Assembly: GCF_014633365.1 (NCBI RefSeq)
Contig: NC_068347.1
Coordinates: 29,926,116 to 29,990,115, forward strand
Reading direction: 5' to 3'
Source: Diospyros lotus
Taxonomy: Eukaryota; Streptophyta; Magnoliopsida; Ericales; Ebenaceae
Length of the DNA stretch: 64,000 bases
The notes under the pieces were generated by a model that saw only the letters and a program-made list of their open reading frames with translations, ran no database searches and was not told the origin of the DNA. This document shows positions 1 through 12,781 of this stretch, piece after piece (the stretch's first letter is position 1; each line of letters starts with the position of its first letter). A program made the position numbers and the translations under genes.

Positions 1-720
1 AATTATTAAAATAAAATAATTTATTATATTATATATTTATTTATAAATTATAATTATAAATATAAATTAAAACTCCTAAACATAAGAAAGTATGAGTTTT
101 TCAATACTAATTAAAAATTCTCTTAAAATTTTTAATTTATGCAATGATAACAAAACATTAAAAATATGAATTTTAACTTATTTTTCTTTCACAATGCATT
201 AATTTTCTTTCATGGTATTGAAAATATGATATATTAAATTTTAATTAGTATTGAAAAATCCATGCATTATTCTTAAAAATTTGATATCTTAAATCTTAAT
301 TAGTATTGAAAAACTCATACATTAAATTAAAGGTAATGATTAATTAATTATTAAAGTAAAACTATTTACTATATTATATATTTATTTATAAATTTATAAT
401 AAATATAAATATAAATTAAAACCCCTAAATGTGATGAAGCATGGGTTTTCCAATGCTAATTAAAAATTCTTTAAAATTTTTAATTTTTGATCTTAAAATT
501 TAATTTTTGCAATGATAATAAAACTTTAAAAATATAGATTTTGACTTATTTTTCTTTTACTAAAATATGATATCTTACATCTTAATTAGTATCGAAAAAC
601 CCATGCATTAGTATTGAAAATATGATATATGAATTTTGATTTATTTCATAGTCTTGAAAATGTGATACCTTAAATATTAATTAATTAGCATTAAAAAACC
701 CAAGGTATCATATTTTTAAA
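1..720. repeat. AT-rich direct repeats, period about 345 bp
   Basis: The sequence at position 1 (aattattaaaataaaataat and following) recurs in diverged form from about 346, and both copies continue into a related block containing attaaaaattct and a motif like gaaaaacccatgcatta. The first copy is cut by the window edge. No coding potential is seen. It could be part of a satellite-like tandem array or a decayed AT-rich element; the family is not recognised. Confidence 0.5.
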
Positions 721-1000
721 ACTATAATATAGTTATTAAATTAAAATTAATTATTAATTAATCACTACCTTAGGCAAGTTTTTGAAGGAAAAAAATTCAC
801 TATTGATTGGCACTTGACAAAATACTTTGGTTGACTATCTTACTTTAATATAATATATAGGATATATATGATTTAAAGATAACATTTTATACAAATGAAC
901 GATTTTCTATGATTTAATTAATAGTTTAAGTTGTCTATTCATATTTCACATAAATAATATTTATTTTTGATTGATTAATGAATTGATTGATGAGATGATA
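721..1000. other. AT-rich intergenic DNA
   Basis: No gene or clear element is seen. The last five bases, tgata at 996-1000, are the left target-site duplication of the LTR that starts at 1001. Confidence 0.5.
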
Positions 1001-1992
1001 TGTAATACCCCATGTTTAGATAAGCTTGCCACGTAATTTTAATAAGTTTAGAATACCGAAAAATTAGTTTGATAGCAATTATAAGTATCGAATTGACTGT
1101 AGGAAATGCCTCGGGGTGAAATTATTTAAGGAAAATGACATGGTCTCGACGAGCGTTTCAAGATAGGATTTATGGTATCGAAAGAAATCGAATCGGGAAC
1201 GATTTTTGGTATAATTAAAATACAGCTGTTATTTAGGTTGTAAAATCGAATCGTTGTAGGAGGCTTCCGAAAAATCAACGGAACCTTAGGGGGGCTTCGA
1301 TTTTGCGTAAGAATCAACCCTTCAGTGGTTTCGGGATCAATCGATGGCCCGGTGAGGACACTGGGTCAAAATCGACCAAATCGAGTAATTTTAAAGTTAT
1401 TAATTTTGCGTTTTCGGTATTGTAATGCAATTTAATTCAGCGTTTGAGAATGTAATTGTAATTAGAGAATTACACAAGTGTAATAGAAATGAAAAGTGAG
1501 ATTTAAATGTATAATTTTCTTATTATTATAATATAATATTCAATTATATATATATATATGCGAGTGGGTGAGAACGCCAGCTTCTGTGAAGCTTTTAAAT
1601 GGTCGAGATTTGCTGCAATGGGAGAGACTATTGGATGCAAGATTTGAGGGGAAAAAATTGAAGAAATCTAAGGTAAAGAGATTTGAGAGGATTGTGACAT
1701 GCAATTATATATATATTTATCCGCGTACTAAGGATGCATGAGATGGCCGCCCCTACCCTGTAATTCCAAGCCATGCCCTGCAACAATCAATCACGCCTCT
1801 GCAAATCTCCATATCTCCATGCCCTGCAACGTGATGGCCGATTTCTGTAAATTGAGTGATTCTCACGCTAAGAGGAATGGCTGTGGCGGGTTTGGGGCAG
1901 TGAGATAGCCTATAAATAGCAAGCAAGGAAGAAATAAAGAAGCAGGGAATTGGAAGAGAGCATTTGGCTGAGAGAGAGGCAGAGGGAGCGAG

Positions 1993-1995
<3 letters not shown>

Positions 1996-2031
<36 letters not shown>
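1996..2031. repeat. (GA)n microsatellite
   Basis: A run of about 18 GA dinucleotides inside the outer LTR. It produces low-complexity open frames (Arg-Glu or Ser-Leu runs) on both strands that are not genes. Confidence 0.9.
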
Positions 2032-2033
<2 letters not shown>

Positions 2034-2523
2034 GAGCTTGGGCTGAGCATGGTCGAGAGAGAGAAGAAGATTGAGAGGGCGAGCTGGGGCGGCCATGGCC
2101 GCAAGCAGCTAGCTCGTAGCAGCCACGATCGACAGCCATGGCAGCGGCTGGAAGCGGACGCAATGGATGCTAGACACATGAAGCAGGCGGCGAACGAATG
2201 AGCAGCTGTCGTGGGAGTTAACCGGCAACGAGGTCGCTGCCAGCTATGGTGTGCGATCGTGCGGGTGGCTGCCCATGGTGGCAGTTGCAGTGTCTAGGTT
2301 GCACGTGGGGGCGGCCGGAGTTGAAGGCCACGGTGATTGCGGCCGATGGCTGAGGGCCGGATGGAGGCGCGCGGCGGCGCTAGCAGCGGCGGCGGTCGCA
2401 CAAAGAAGAAGACGCAGAGGCGAGAGATGCAGGGGAAGAAGAAAGAAGAAAGGAGAGGAAGAGGAAGAAGGAAGAAGAAAGAAAGAAAGAAAAAATAAAA
2501 TAAAATAAAGGAAGAGGAGAAGT

Positions 2524-4776
2524 TGTAAGCACCCCTGCCCGGATATCCCAACCGCCCGGTCTATCCGAACGAAAGCGCTCACATAAGGGAAGAGAAAATA
2601 AACATGAGACAAAAATGCCCTGGCATGCATACATATAAAACAGATACAACAGCGGAACCTAAATAATAAACATGCATGCCCACAGGTACCCCGCTAGAAC
2701 AGCGGTCAAGAGTATATCAAAATATACAGACACCTGTGCCAACAAATAAAAGATACAAGAGACAACCTGACACAGTAAAAAATGAGAGACAAAACTCCTA
2801 ACAAAATATCAGAGATAACGGGGGCAGCTAACTGTACACCCTACCGACTTGGCTGGCTGCTAGGTGGCGCGGTCCTTGCCCTCGGCCTTCGCTTTACCCT
2901 TACTTGGAATGATGGAAAGCAAGGTGAGTCGCAAGACTCAGCAAGTTTATATGAAAAGTAAGACTGTAAATAAAACAGAAGAGGAGACCACTCCCAATGT
3001 ACACATGTACACACGAGCCATGTGACGCAACAACGCAACAATGCCGCATAATAAAATCATATACCGGTCCCTGGGGCCCACATAAAACACCTGGCACCCA
3101 AGTTTCATACCAACCTGCCGTTGCCCTGAAAGGCAACATAAATCTTCACAAACCTGTGCACACTGTCCCGGGTCGGTACTCCCATCACCCGTATCCTTGC
3201 CGGTACTCCCGACAGCCAAGCCATAGGCTCCCTCGGAACGGTACTCCCGTCCGAGAACCAATAACTACCAGTAACCATGCAATGCATATAAAATGTAAGG
3301 CGTAATAAGCATCAACATGATACAAGACGCCCATACATTCAGGCATCAGGCCATGCTCCGCCCATATAGGAAATCACACGCGATGCATATGCCCGTGCTG
3401 GATGCAACCTGACCAAACTAGAATGTCCGTGATCAAGCATAACCAAATCATGATAATCTCAACATGCAGCCCGTACCCATGTGCACACCAAACCATGTAA
3501 TAAGAATAAAATAAAATATAACCAGGCATGCTATAATCACATAACGGTAGAGCTAGTCAGCAGTGCCTGACACCGGTCAGCGGTCAGTGACCAGGAGAGA
3601 CCATCTGACGGCCTAAGATAGACCATACAACAGTCATACCATCATCGAACAGCTGATCCTTACCCCCATTGCACAATCGCTCTAGCCAATAAATAACCAA
3701 AAGTCCAATAATAATACCCGATAGCTAAGAACCTACCCCTAGGTGAGTACGACATCATTCCCATAGGCTTGGGGGTGGTACAAACCCCCGTAAGCAACCA
3801 ACGAATAATACCCTCGAGACTAATTTAATAAATTAATTTTTAAAACAAACCGTTTTAAATTCCATAATTTATTAACAGTCGAAATCAACGAAGGGAGATC
3901 AAATAAATTGACATCGAACGAATCGACAATAAGGATATAAAGAACTTGCCTTTCTGGAGATAGCCTTAGGCTCGATTTAACCAAATGCGGTCAAAGCTAT
4001 ACAAACTGCAATAATCCAATTATTCGCCAAAATTAATAAAATTGAACCCTGAACAAAATTTCAACCGCACCAAATATTAATTACTAGCTTAGGCATATAC
4101 CTGGATAATTAAATCAGGGATTAAACGAGATTTAATACAATTTTTGAAGCCCAAAATCTCTCAAAATTTCCTCGCGCATGCTGCTGTATTTTCTATAAAA
4201 TTTTACTGCTTGTACTGTACAAATCACGCCCAAAATTGGGCTTAAATGCAGCCAACAGATGAACGGGTGAGGGGGCGCCACGTGGCAACACACGGGCAGC
4301 CGCTGAAGGCCACCGCCTTTATCCCAAAACGACGTCGTTTTGGGACGCTTGGCTGATTAAAAATCAGCTCTCGCGCGCGCAGTCCACCTGCGATTTGATC
4401 CCTTAACCTCGCCTATACCCGCCTCGCACGCGCCTGCACGCTCACCTTAACCTATATGCGCAACCATTTAATTTAAAGGGATTCTCGATCCCTTTTTCGA
4501 AATCGCGCCAGCCTCCCTCCAAATTCCATAAATTACACTAACACCCACTTAATTAATTACATTAACACCCGAAATTTCTGAAAATCCCACAATTGAATTT
4601 ATTTTAATTTTTCTCTAATTCCAGAAATTCCTAAATAATGAAATTAATTATCGTAATTTTTTATTTCCTTAAAATCACATAATTTAATTTTATTTAATCA
4701 CAACAAATTATTTTAATATTTCTTTTAAATCAAATAACCTCAAAATTAAATTAATTACCATTCACGGGGCGTTACA
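2524..4776 (-). mobile_element. Solo LTR, Ty3/gypsy-like (nested, reverse orientation)
   Basis: On the plus strand it begins TGTAAGCACCCC and ends CGGGGCGTTACA, and it is flanked by the 5-bp duplication gaagt (2519-2523 and 4777-4781). Length is 2253 bp. Read on the minus strand it starts TGTAACGCCCCG, the usual start of Tekay-like LTRs, and resembles the outer LTR at its end, so it sits in the opposite orientation. No internal retrotransposon genes are present. Several 60-100 codon open frames on both strands inside it show no recognisable domain. Confidence 0.8.
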
Positions 4777-6124
4777 GAAGTGCTCTCGTGGGTTGCAGAA
4801 AGAGAAAAGGAAGGAAAAGATGAATAGGAAGAAGAAATAAAAAGAAAAAAAAAAGAAAAGAAAAGAAATAGAAAAAAAATAGAGAAAAATATCAAAAAAA
4901 TCTTAGAAAATTATAGGAAAATAGGATTTGGATATTTACTAATATTTCAGAGATTTTGGGCAAGAAAATAGTTTGGGCAAGCATTTCGAAGATATGGCAC
5001 GTATACCGAGGAAGCCAAAGAAATCAAGTTAAGGTAAGTAAAATTTCTTAGAAAATTCTATAAATTCAGAAATATTATTTTATGAATTTTCGTAGATAAA
5101 TATTTGAGAAAATATTTTAGAAATATTTAGTTTGGATTTATTGAGGAAAATTAGGAAGAAATAGAAATAAAATTAAAGAAAATGTCAGAAATTGTGAAAA
5201 AATAGGTTTTAATGTTTATTTAAATAATTATGGTGATTAGAATGTTTTGAGGCTTAAGTTGAAGAGACTTGTGCAAATTTTGAGGTTGGCACACAAATCA
5301 AGGCGACACACGAATTTTGAGACAGACGCGAATATCGAGGTAGCTCGATAAGCTTGAGAAGGTAAGTGGTACTCCCCAATTAAAGTGAGTTTTATGGAAA
5401 ATGATTGGTTTGCAAGTGGTTTATGTTCCTCAAAAATGTTTTCATCATATTGACATACTCTGATATGTATCCATCACATAGACTGCATACATGACATGAT
5501 TATGAAATGCATAAATACATATTGATATCATTGATCACTCGCATCGAGGCCGTAGGGAGTATGAACTGGCACCACTACTTTACCAAGGGTGCACCCATAC
5601 ACCCTGGCTGCGAAAGAGGTGGCCGCAAAAATGGTAAGTAGCATGAGGGGTGCAGTTGACACATACGAGGAAAGACATTGCATACATACATGATATAACA
5701 TTATGTACCCTTACTTAGATGGTTCATCATCTAATTTGGGTTTTTGCCCCTAGAATATTCAAACGTTCCATGTGGAGATTGTAGCAGATTCGAGGATAAA
5801 CGAGTCATGAAATGACACTTAGCTGGGTACATGAAGAATGAAATGTATATTATGTAGCCCATGTATTTAAGTTTTACTACTTTGAATTCTGAACGTTTTG
5901 AGGAATGTTGAATTTATTTATGATTAATGTTAAAATATCAGGTTTCGATCTTTGTTTTCGCATTTGATGTGTATAATGATTTTCTTTCGAGATTAATGTA
6001 TGGGAATTCTGGGATGGATTCGATGAATGATGTGGTTTAACTTTAGTGTTTGAAAAAAAAAATTTATTGTCCTTGAATTATCCCAAGTTATAACGCGCTC
6101 AGGAAAGCAGGGCGTTACATGATA

Positions 6125-7300
6125 TGATAGAAAATATTTATTTTTGATTAATTAATAGTATTGAAAATCCTTGCAAATTTAAGATAAATTTTAGAGACAA
6201 AAAATAGTTTGGCAAATTAATTTTTGGAGAAAAAAATATTTGTAAACTATTATAATTTATTTAATATATTATATAAAGAAAGATAAAATTTTATATATGA
6301 CATAAAATATTTATTTTTGAATAATTAATAGTATTGGAAAACCTATGTAAATTTAATGCAAATTTTAGAGGCAACTTTTTGGAGGAAAACTATGTGTAGG
6401 AAGTCTACTACTTTATATATTAAGAAAACTGTAGGAATTTAAAATATTAATTATTAATTATCTGATTAATAATGATAGTGAATAATTAATGTAATTGTAT
6501 AGAATTTGTCGAGCTGATTATTCCAAAAATGTGTGACTATTAGGAAGTCTAAAGGTCACATTGAAAACTAAATGATATTTCATTTTAGTAATAGTATAAA
6601 TTTAAAATATTAATCTGATTATTCCAGCTAATTAATAATGGTAATGAATAATTAATGTAATGGCGTAGAAGCTGCATCCAGCTAATTAGTGATTATCCCA
6701 ACAAAATTGCGTATACCTTTTAAATGAAGTGTTATTTTAAATAATAACAGTAGAAAATTTAAATGTTAATTTATTATTTGAAAAAGAAAAAAATTAAACC
6801 AATAAAAAAACAAAAGAGCAAAAAAAAAAAGAAAAAAAAACTATGAAGTTACTGGACGTGAGAGTTATAGCTGTGTTTACTTTTCTAGTGCTTTAGCTTT
6901 ATATGGAGCATACTTTTGTTATGTTTTCATTTTAATAACAATAGAAATTTAAAATATTAATTATTTAATTAATAATGAGAGTGAATAATTAATTTAATTG
7001 CATCAAAGCTGTAATTAAATTAATTTTATTTGATTATCCTAAAATGTGTGATTGTTAGGAAGTGTAAATGTTATATTAAAAACTAAATGATGTCTCATTT
7101 TAATAACAATATATATTAAAAATATTAATTATCTAATTATTCTAGCTGATTAATAATGATAGTGAATAATTAATGTAATGGCATAGAAATTGCAACTGAT
7201 TAGTGATTATCCCAAAAAAATTGTGTATACCTTTTAAATATTAATTTATTTCTTAAAAAAAAAAAATAAAAGCTGATTTTGGGTGAAAAAATTTTGTGCA
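6125..7300. repeat. AT-rich region with two diverged direct repeats of about 0.4-0.5 kb
   Basis: Blocks starting near 6440 and near 6945 share the order: gtgaataattaatgtaatt, then aaaatgtgtga, then ttaggaagt, then aaaactaaatga, then agtgattatccca, then ttgtgtatacctttt (gcgtatacctttt in the first). This is a tandem direct duplication with many substitutions. No gene is seen. Confidence 0.55.
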
Positions 7301-8584
7301 GTTACTCTTCTACTTTAATATATATTAAGATTTGAAGGTCATATTAAAATTAGTATTAAAGATATACCTCTTCTAGAATAACGGCTTATTTATTTATAGA
7401 GAATTATAAATTTTTTTGATATATAATAGGATTAAGTCATGATATTTCGATATTCATTATAATTTAGATTTTTATAGATAATATCTATTTTGATATTTCA
7501 AAATATACTAAGATTATTATTCTTGTAAATAATGTCTATCATTTTTACAAGACTAGAGAATGAATTTTTGGATGTCCAAATGATTTTGTTTGTTGTTTAT
7601 TCAGAACCTTATATCTTCTTGATCTAAAAAATTATTTTGAACTTTTAAACTTAGATTTGGTTAGGTAAGGAAGGACCATATTTTAAATATTGTCATATTT
7701 GTCATTTTAAAAAAATAATATTTAATTTAAAATAACTTTATTTCTTAGGCCATCTTCAATGGCTTTGCTAAGTATATTCGCAAAGCCAAATATAGGAGCC
7801 AACCGCAAAATCAAGCTTCCAACGGAACCAGCCAAGCCAAATCTCAATTGCAAAAATTTTGACGAAACTCAAAAACATCACTAGATTTGGCAAACAAAAG
7901 CAACAATAGGATCATTGTCATCTCAACACAAAAGAGGCCAACTGATCGAAAAAGATAAGATTTAGACGCGATGACAATAGATCAGAAAAGATAACCGAAT
8001 AAGAGAAGGTATAGAAGTTGCAAAAAATAAAATCAACCATCAAATCTAGCGGTTGCGATGACCAATAGAAACACCATCAATGGCGATAAGCAAAACGATT
8101 GGCAACAATGATGGGCACAATGAGTGGCTATGAGCTGTTCATCATCCATCATTTGTAATTTTTTTTTGAATTTTTTATTTATTTATGTATTGAAAGAATA
8201 ATATTGTATATTTGATTATTGAGTTTATATATGAGAGTATTCAATTATTTTGTGAATTTGATTATTGATTTTATATATGTATGTATCTAATTATTTTGTA
8301 TATTTGATTATTAATTTTTTATATGTGTGTATTTGATTATTTTATGTATTTAATTATTAATTATAAGTGAAATAAAATAAATAGAATTAAAATTTATTAA
8401 TAAATAAATAAAATATAAAATTAAATAGAGAAGAGAATAACGGGCGTAATAAAGAATAAATTATTTATTGTATAGGAGGGATTGGAAAAAGAATCGGCAC
8501 TCATGACCTTAATTACAACTAAAAAATCTTAAAAAGAAATAAAGTGACTTGAAAATTACAGAGTGTCGAGGTGCCAGACGAGCC
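7301..8584. other. AT-rich intergenic DNA, no gene seen
   Basis: No coding exon is recognisable. A block starting near 7748 (ggccatcttcaatggct) looks like the end of a non-autonomous DNA element, but no matching inverted end or target duplication was found, so it is not called separately. Confidence 0.4.
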
Positions 8585-8836
8585 GAGATCTTCTGTCTTA
8601 TTTTGTTGTCTTCTTTCCTGTTCAGCCAATGAGAAACAGCCACATCATCTATTTTTAAATAGTAATTTTTGTAAAAAAATTATAAATGAAATATATGTTG
8701 ATTATACATATTTGATTTTATAATTTTTTTTTAATTTTATAATTTTTTACAAAAATTATTATTTAAAAATGGATAATGTAGCTGCTTCTCATTTGTCGGA
8801 CAGAAAATAAGATTGCAAAATAAGATAGCAGATCTC
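8585..8836. mobile_element. Foldback MITE upstream of the SOD gene
   Basis: The left arm begins gagatcttctgtcttatttt and the right arm, read in reverse complement, begins gagatctgctatcttatttt. The arms, about 100 bp each, stay similar through a shared cttctcattg-like segment and a shared tttaaata-taatttttgtaaaa segment, and they enclose an AT-rich centre. This is a hairpin-type MITE; the superfamily is not established because the target duplication is unclear. It ends fewer than 100 bp before the predicted SOD 5' UTR exon and so could supply promoter sequence. Confidence 0.7.
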
Positions 8837-8928
8837 AGTGACAGACACAAATAGTGTAAACCCATAGCTAATCTCAAAAGACAAGGATTTCACCATCTCT
8901 CCAGTCTCTACGCAGGGGGTCACCTGAG
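8837..8928 (+). other. Predicted SOD promoter edge and 5' UTR exon 1
   Basis: The exon end is placed at the donor CCTGAG|GTAAAT (8928/8929). The intron runs to the acceptor ttgtatag|ATCACA (10178/10179), 14 bp before the SOD start codon. The assignment rests on the miR398-like site that appears only when these two edges are joined, and on the known 5' UTR intron and 5' UTR miR398 site of plant CSD1 genes. The transcription start itself is not determined. Confidence 0.7.
8913..8928 (+). promoter_or_regulatory. miR398-like target site, first part (completed at 10179-10184)
   Basis: After removal of the 5' UTR intron (8929-10178) the mRNA reads CAGGGGGTCACCTGAG followed by ATCACA, directly before the start codon. 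This resembles the miR398 complementary site of plant cytosolic Cu/Zn SOD messages, with good pairing at the 3' side of the site (microRNA 5' end) and a one-base bulge plus mismatches on the G-rich side. miR398 is known to lower CSD1 mRNA when copper is scarce. That this copy is regulated in this way is inferred. Confidence 0.75.
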
Positions 8929-10178
8929 GTAAATCAATCCATTGTTTTTTTTTTTTTAACTTTAATATTAGTGTTCATGAATTAGATTTCTCGATTTCAC
9001 TTGTTATTCTTCCGATTCGTCTGAAAATCTGTTGATCGATGGACTTTCATTGACTTTTTAGCTTGATCTGCGCTCTGTTGAAGTAAATCCAATGTTCTTT
9101 TACCTATCTAGATGATCCTTTTGAAACGGGTTTCGTCCTGTGTGATTACAAATATCGAGTTTGCTGTTTGCCCTAGAACATGAATTTGCCCTATACATGG
9201 GATGTAGACGCAATGCATCTGTTTCTTTGTGTAACATGTTTCGCTCTTTGATTTTTATACCGATACTTCGTAGTTGTGTGTTTATTGCCGAGAAAACGTG
9301 GGAAAAAAAGGAGGAATTAAGATATAGTCAGCCGATATCAAAATCACCGTGGAGGTTAGAGTGGTATAAACGGGGATTTTATTTCTCCAAGTTTGAGGAA
9401 ATGGTTGTGTTGATTCTATCTGATAATGGGTTCTTAATTATAGTTGAATGCATCTATTAGTAAGTCATTTTATCTCTCTTTTTGCTTGCAACACTCATCC
9501 CTGTCACGGTTTGCAGATCAGCGGAAGCTTATAAAGCATTCATACTTTCTTTCATTTTTTAGTCTCTTTTGGGTGATAGGTAGAAGGGCCTAATCAAAGC
9601 CATTTGGTGGTACAAATTACCATTGTCTATCCCATTCGGTTTGTTAATGAACTTGAATGCGTGGAAAATATTGCTACATTTTAGCTGCCCTATTGGCACA
9701 ACATATAGTCTAAGTAAAGATTTTCAAATTCAGAATAAAAATAGAATTATATCTCTGATTATTAAATTTGAAGCAAAGATGATAATCAATTGTCTGATGG
9801 CCTTCCATTTGTCTGTTTTACTGAAATCTTACCTTCATAGATTAACAGATTGATTTGAATATGTACTCATCAAAGAAAATTATAACTTTAACATATACAA
9901 TTTGAATGCATTTTATTCGGAAGATGGAAGTTCACAGTTGGTTCTGGGTGGGCTTATGCTATATAATCATAATGTTTTATTCTTCAGGCAGGCTTGAACT
10001 TTGAAGTCTCTCTAGCTTCAATTTTTGAGACATGGTCTTCAGTTTTTCATGCCCACCCTCTTATCATCTTAGTTATCCACTTTCTCTCAATTAATATATA
10101 TATACACACGTATATTTCCAAGCTCTCATGGTCAGCTTTTAGTTTGACTACTAAGATATTGTTTGTTCACTTGTATAG
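8929..10178 (+). other. SOD 5' UTR intron (1250 bp)
   Basis: The stretch is bounded by GT at 8929 and AG at 10177-10178, and contains T-rich and branch-point-like sequence before the acceptor. Small open frames inside (for example 9161-9460) have no recognisable domain and are taken as chance frames. No mobile element is obvious. Confidence 0.65.
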
Positions 10179-10191
10179 ATCACATATAACC

Positions 10192-12693
10192 ATGGTGAAG
10201 GCTGTGGCTGTTCTTAGCAGCAGTGAGGGTGTTGGTGGCACTGTCTACTTTACCCAAGAAGGAGATGGTACTTTCAATTAACTTCTAGCATTTGGATTGA
10301 GTGCTTTCATACTTGTTCTTTTGGATTTAAATAAAGTTCTGCTTTTTTATGTGCCTCAGGTCCAACTACAGTCACGGGAAGCCTTTCTGGCCTTAAACCT
10401 GGACTTCATGGTTTCCATATCCATGCCCTTGGTGACACAACAAATGGTTGCATGTCTACTGGTATTTTCAAACCTAGAAGTTACCTTATTTCTTTATTAA
10501 TGTTCCATGGATAGCTATGGGAGAGGAAAGATGAAATGATAGTATCTTTGTTAAATTGAAGAAATTTTGTTTATTGCCATTTAAATTTGCAGGACCACAT
10601 TTTAATCCTGCTGCCAAAGAGCATGGTGCTCCTGATGATGAGAATCGCCATGCTGGTGATCTTGGTAATGTCACGGTTGGTGAAGATGGTATGTTTCATT
10701 TGGCACAAGCACCTTTTATGACTCTGTTTCCTTTATCCTGATTGGCATAGTTCCTGGCTCCACAGCAATTGTGTTCTATTTACCCAAAATGACTCCAGTT
10801 AACATGATTTCCATGATTATAATTGTTAACTTTTCATTTAGAAAACTGTGTTCTTTTATTATTTAGAAAACTGTGTTCTTTTAATTGAGAAGGCCCTGCC
10901 CTGATACAGTAATACTACGAAAGAAGTCCTGGAATTCATGGGATGATGGATGTTGTTTGAATTTGAAATGAAGTACCTATTTCTTTTTATGTATTTGGAA
11001 GACAATTCTTTTTTATCTCGTTATAGCCATCACCAATTTGATTCAAATGAACAGCTTGACATTATTATGATTGTGATTTAAATTATGCTGTCATATTTTA
11101 ACATGCTTTTAAACATTTTTTAATGATGTTATATGTTCCAGGCACTGCAAGTTTCACCATTGTTGACAAACAGGTAATTAATTCGTTGATTGCATTGAAG
11201 ACATGTTATGCCGGATATGATATGGGTTTTTGGCAATTTGGTTTCTGCAGATTCCTCTCACTGGAGCACATTCCATCATTGGAAGGGCTGTTGTTGTCCA
11301 TGCTGACCCTGATGATTTGGGAAAGGGTACATTAATTGACTTTAATGGCTAGCTGTGCATTTTCTTTGTTTTTTCTTTCTTGATGAGTAACTAGTAGTGA
11401 ATTTTTGGGTTGCATCTTTATTCCAGTTAATATGTGATTTTTGATACGCAAAACTATGCTACACTGTGTTTAAGTGGAATGAATGAATAAAGAAGGTGAA
11501 TGCTAATAGATTGCTTTCTCCAATGAACCTAAACATCAATTAAATAAATGCAAAGGGATGATTGAGCTTTTAGTTGTTATTACATATATGTTAATTTATT
11601 ATTTTGAAAACTGCAAGGGAGAATGTAGCTATTTCATGCCCAAAATCGCACCCCATTGCCTAAGCCCATCTGAAAAAGAACCAAACAAGAAATCATGTCC
11701 ATGGCCCGATATTCATCCACCATAACATGTGCCTACAAGAGGAGTGATATCAACTACTTACCACTTACTAAAAATCCCAATTCCAAAAAATGCAATCGCC
11801 TGGCAACAGGCTATTATTCTGCATTCAAGCACATAACATGCTCTACTTGAATTCCTCACTTATACCCTTCCATAAAGAATCTCTATACATCTTTTCCAAC
11901 CCATTGGCAACAACATAGGGGTAGTAATAGGGACATCATACATAAAGGTAGGGAGTCATGAGGATGCTTTTAATCAACGTAAGCTTACAGCATTAACTTA
12001 GTACTGCCTTTTTCAAGGGTCAATCTCTTCTCATATATCTCCACAACACCTTCCCAAACACCCTTTATCTTTAAAGGAGGAAGCAAGAGGAAGCCTTGGA
12101 TAAGAAGTGTGATCTCAAGATGGAGATGTAGACTTATTTGATTTTATCTATTATGAAGATAGTCTTCATAATTAATAGATAAAATCTATCTTACGAGTTG
12201 CTATGGATTAGAAAGTTGTATGTTTGATAGCTGAAACATTTTTGATGTATTGGTGAGATGAGTTGAGCAGACAAGAATCTATCTTATGAGTTCATTGACT
12301 AGGGAAGAAAGAAGCCAGTCATCTCACCTTTATTATGGTTAGTGATTAGCCATATCCAGTTGAAGAGCAACTGCATTCAAATCACATTGCCCATCACATT
12401 TGATTTTCTTTCTTTTTTTGTCCTATTCTTCAGGCAGGATTCTGAAAGTGCTACATCTTTTTTGTTCAGGTGGCCATGAACTCAGCAAAAGCACTGGAAA
12501 TGCTGGCGGAAGGCTTGCCTGCGGTAAACCTTCTGAGTTCCTTGTACCTTTCAAAGTTTAAGTCACACTCATTTCATGATAAATCCACTCATATATTTCA
12601 CGCTCGGTTCATTCTTATACAGAGTCTATTGCCCTCTTTACCAATCGGTATATATCATTGTCTTTTACAGGCATCATCGGACTGCAGGGTTGA
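10192..12693 (+). CDS. CSD1: Cytosolic Cu/Zn superoxide dismutase, complete
   Basis: Converts superoxide to hydrogen peroxide and oxygen in the cytosol. Seven coding exons join in frame: 10192-10267, 10360-10461, 10593-10688, 11142-11173, 11251-11326, 12470-12523 and 12671-12693, giving 152 residues, the normal length for the plant cytosolic form. All borders are GT-AG. Visible residues: copper ligands His45, His47, His62 and His119; zinc ligands His62, His70, His79 and Asp82; disulfide Cys56-Cys145; Arg142 guiding the substrate; signature GFHIHALGD at 43-51. No transit peptide or peroxisomal tail is present. The start is fixed by the family N-terminus MVKAVAVL. A miR398-like site lies in the spliced 5' UTR. 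This is the only whole SOD in the window: the tandem array begins inside its intron 4, so later copies have only exons 5-7. Confidence 0.97.
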
Positions 12694-12707
12694 TTAGCCA
12701 TGTGGAC

Positions 12708-12781
12708 TACTAGCTGTGCACTTAAAACCGTTGAAAACCTTGAATACTAGCTGTGCACTTAAAACCGTTGAAAACCTTGAA
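12708..12781 (+). repeat. 37-bp tandem duplication in the SOD 3' UTR
   Basis: Two exact head-to-tail copies (12708-12744 and 12745-12781) start tactagctgtgcactt. The same place in Unit C (about 62408 on) has a single diverged copy, so the duplication is specific to Unit A. Confidence 0.9.

Larger units (their letters stand above)
1001..6119 (+). mobile_element. Solo LTR, Ty3/gypsy-like (outer), interrupted by a nested LTR
   Basis: The element begins TGTAATACCCC and ends GGGCGTTACA, so it has TG...CA ends. It is flanked by the 5-bp direct repeat tgata (996-1000 and 6120-6124). Without the nested LTR and its duplicated target it is about 2.86 kb. No gag or pol reading frame, primer-binding site or second LTR is seen, so it is best read as a solo LTR left by recombination. 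The TGTAACGCCCC-type start and the length resemble Tekay/Del-type chromovirus LTRs; that family call is inferred from general resemblance. A (GA)n tract lies inside at 1996-2031. Confidence 0.8.

Noticed and set aside
1753..2649. Several overlapping 77-136 codon open frames on both strands
   Set aside because: They are produced by (GA)n and GC-rich low-complexity DNA inside an LTR and have no domain.
2841..3305. Cluster of 60-104 codon frames on both strands
   Set aside because: They overlap each other and lie inside a solo LTR bounded by a target duplication.
7748..8480. Possible MITE beginning ggccatcttcaatgg
   Set aside because: No inverted partner end or target duplication was found, so it is noted only as AT-rich spacer.
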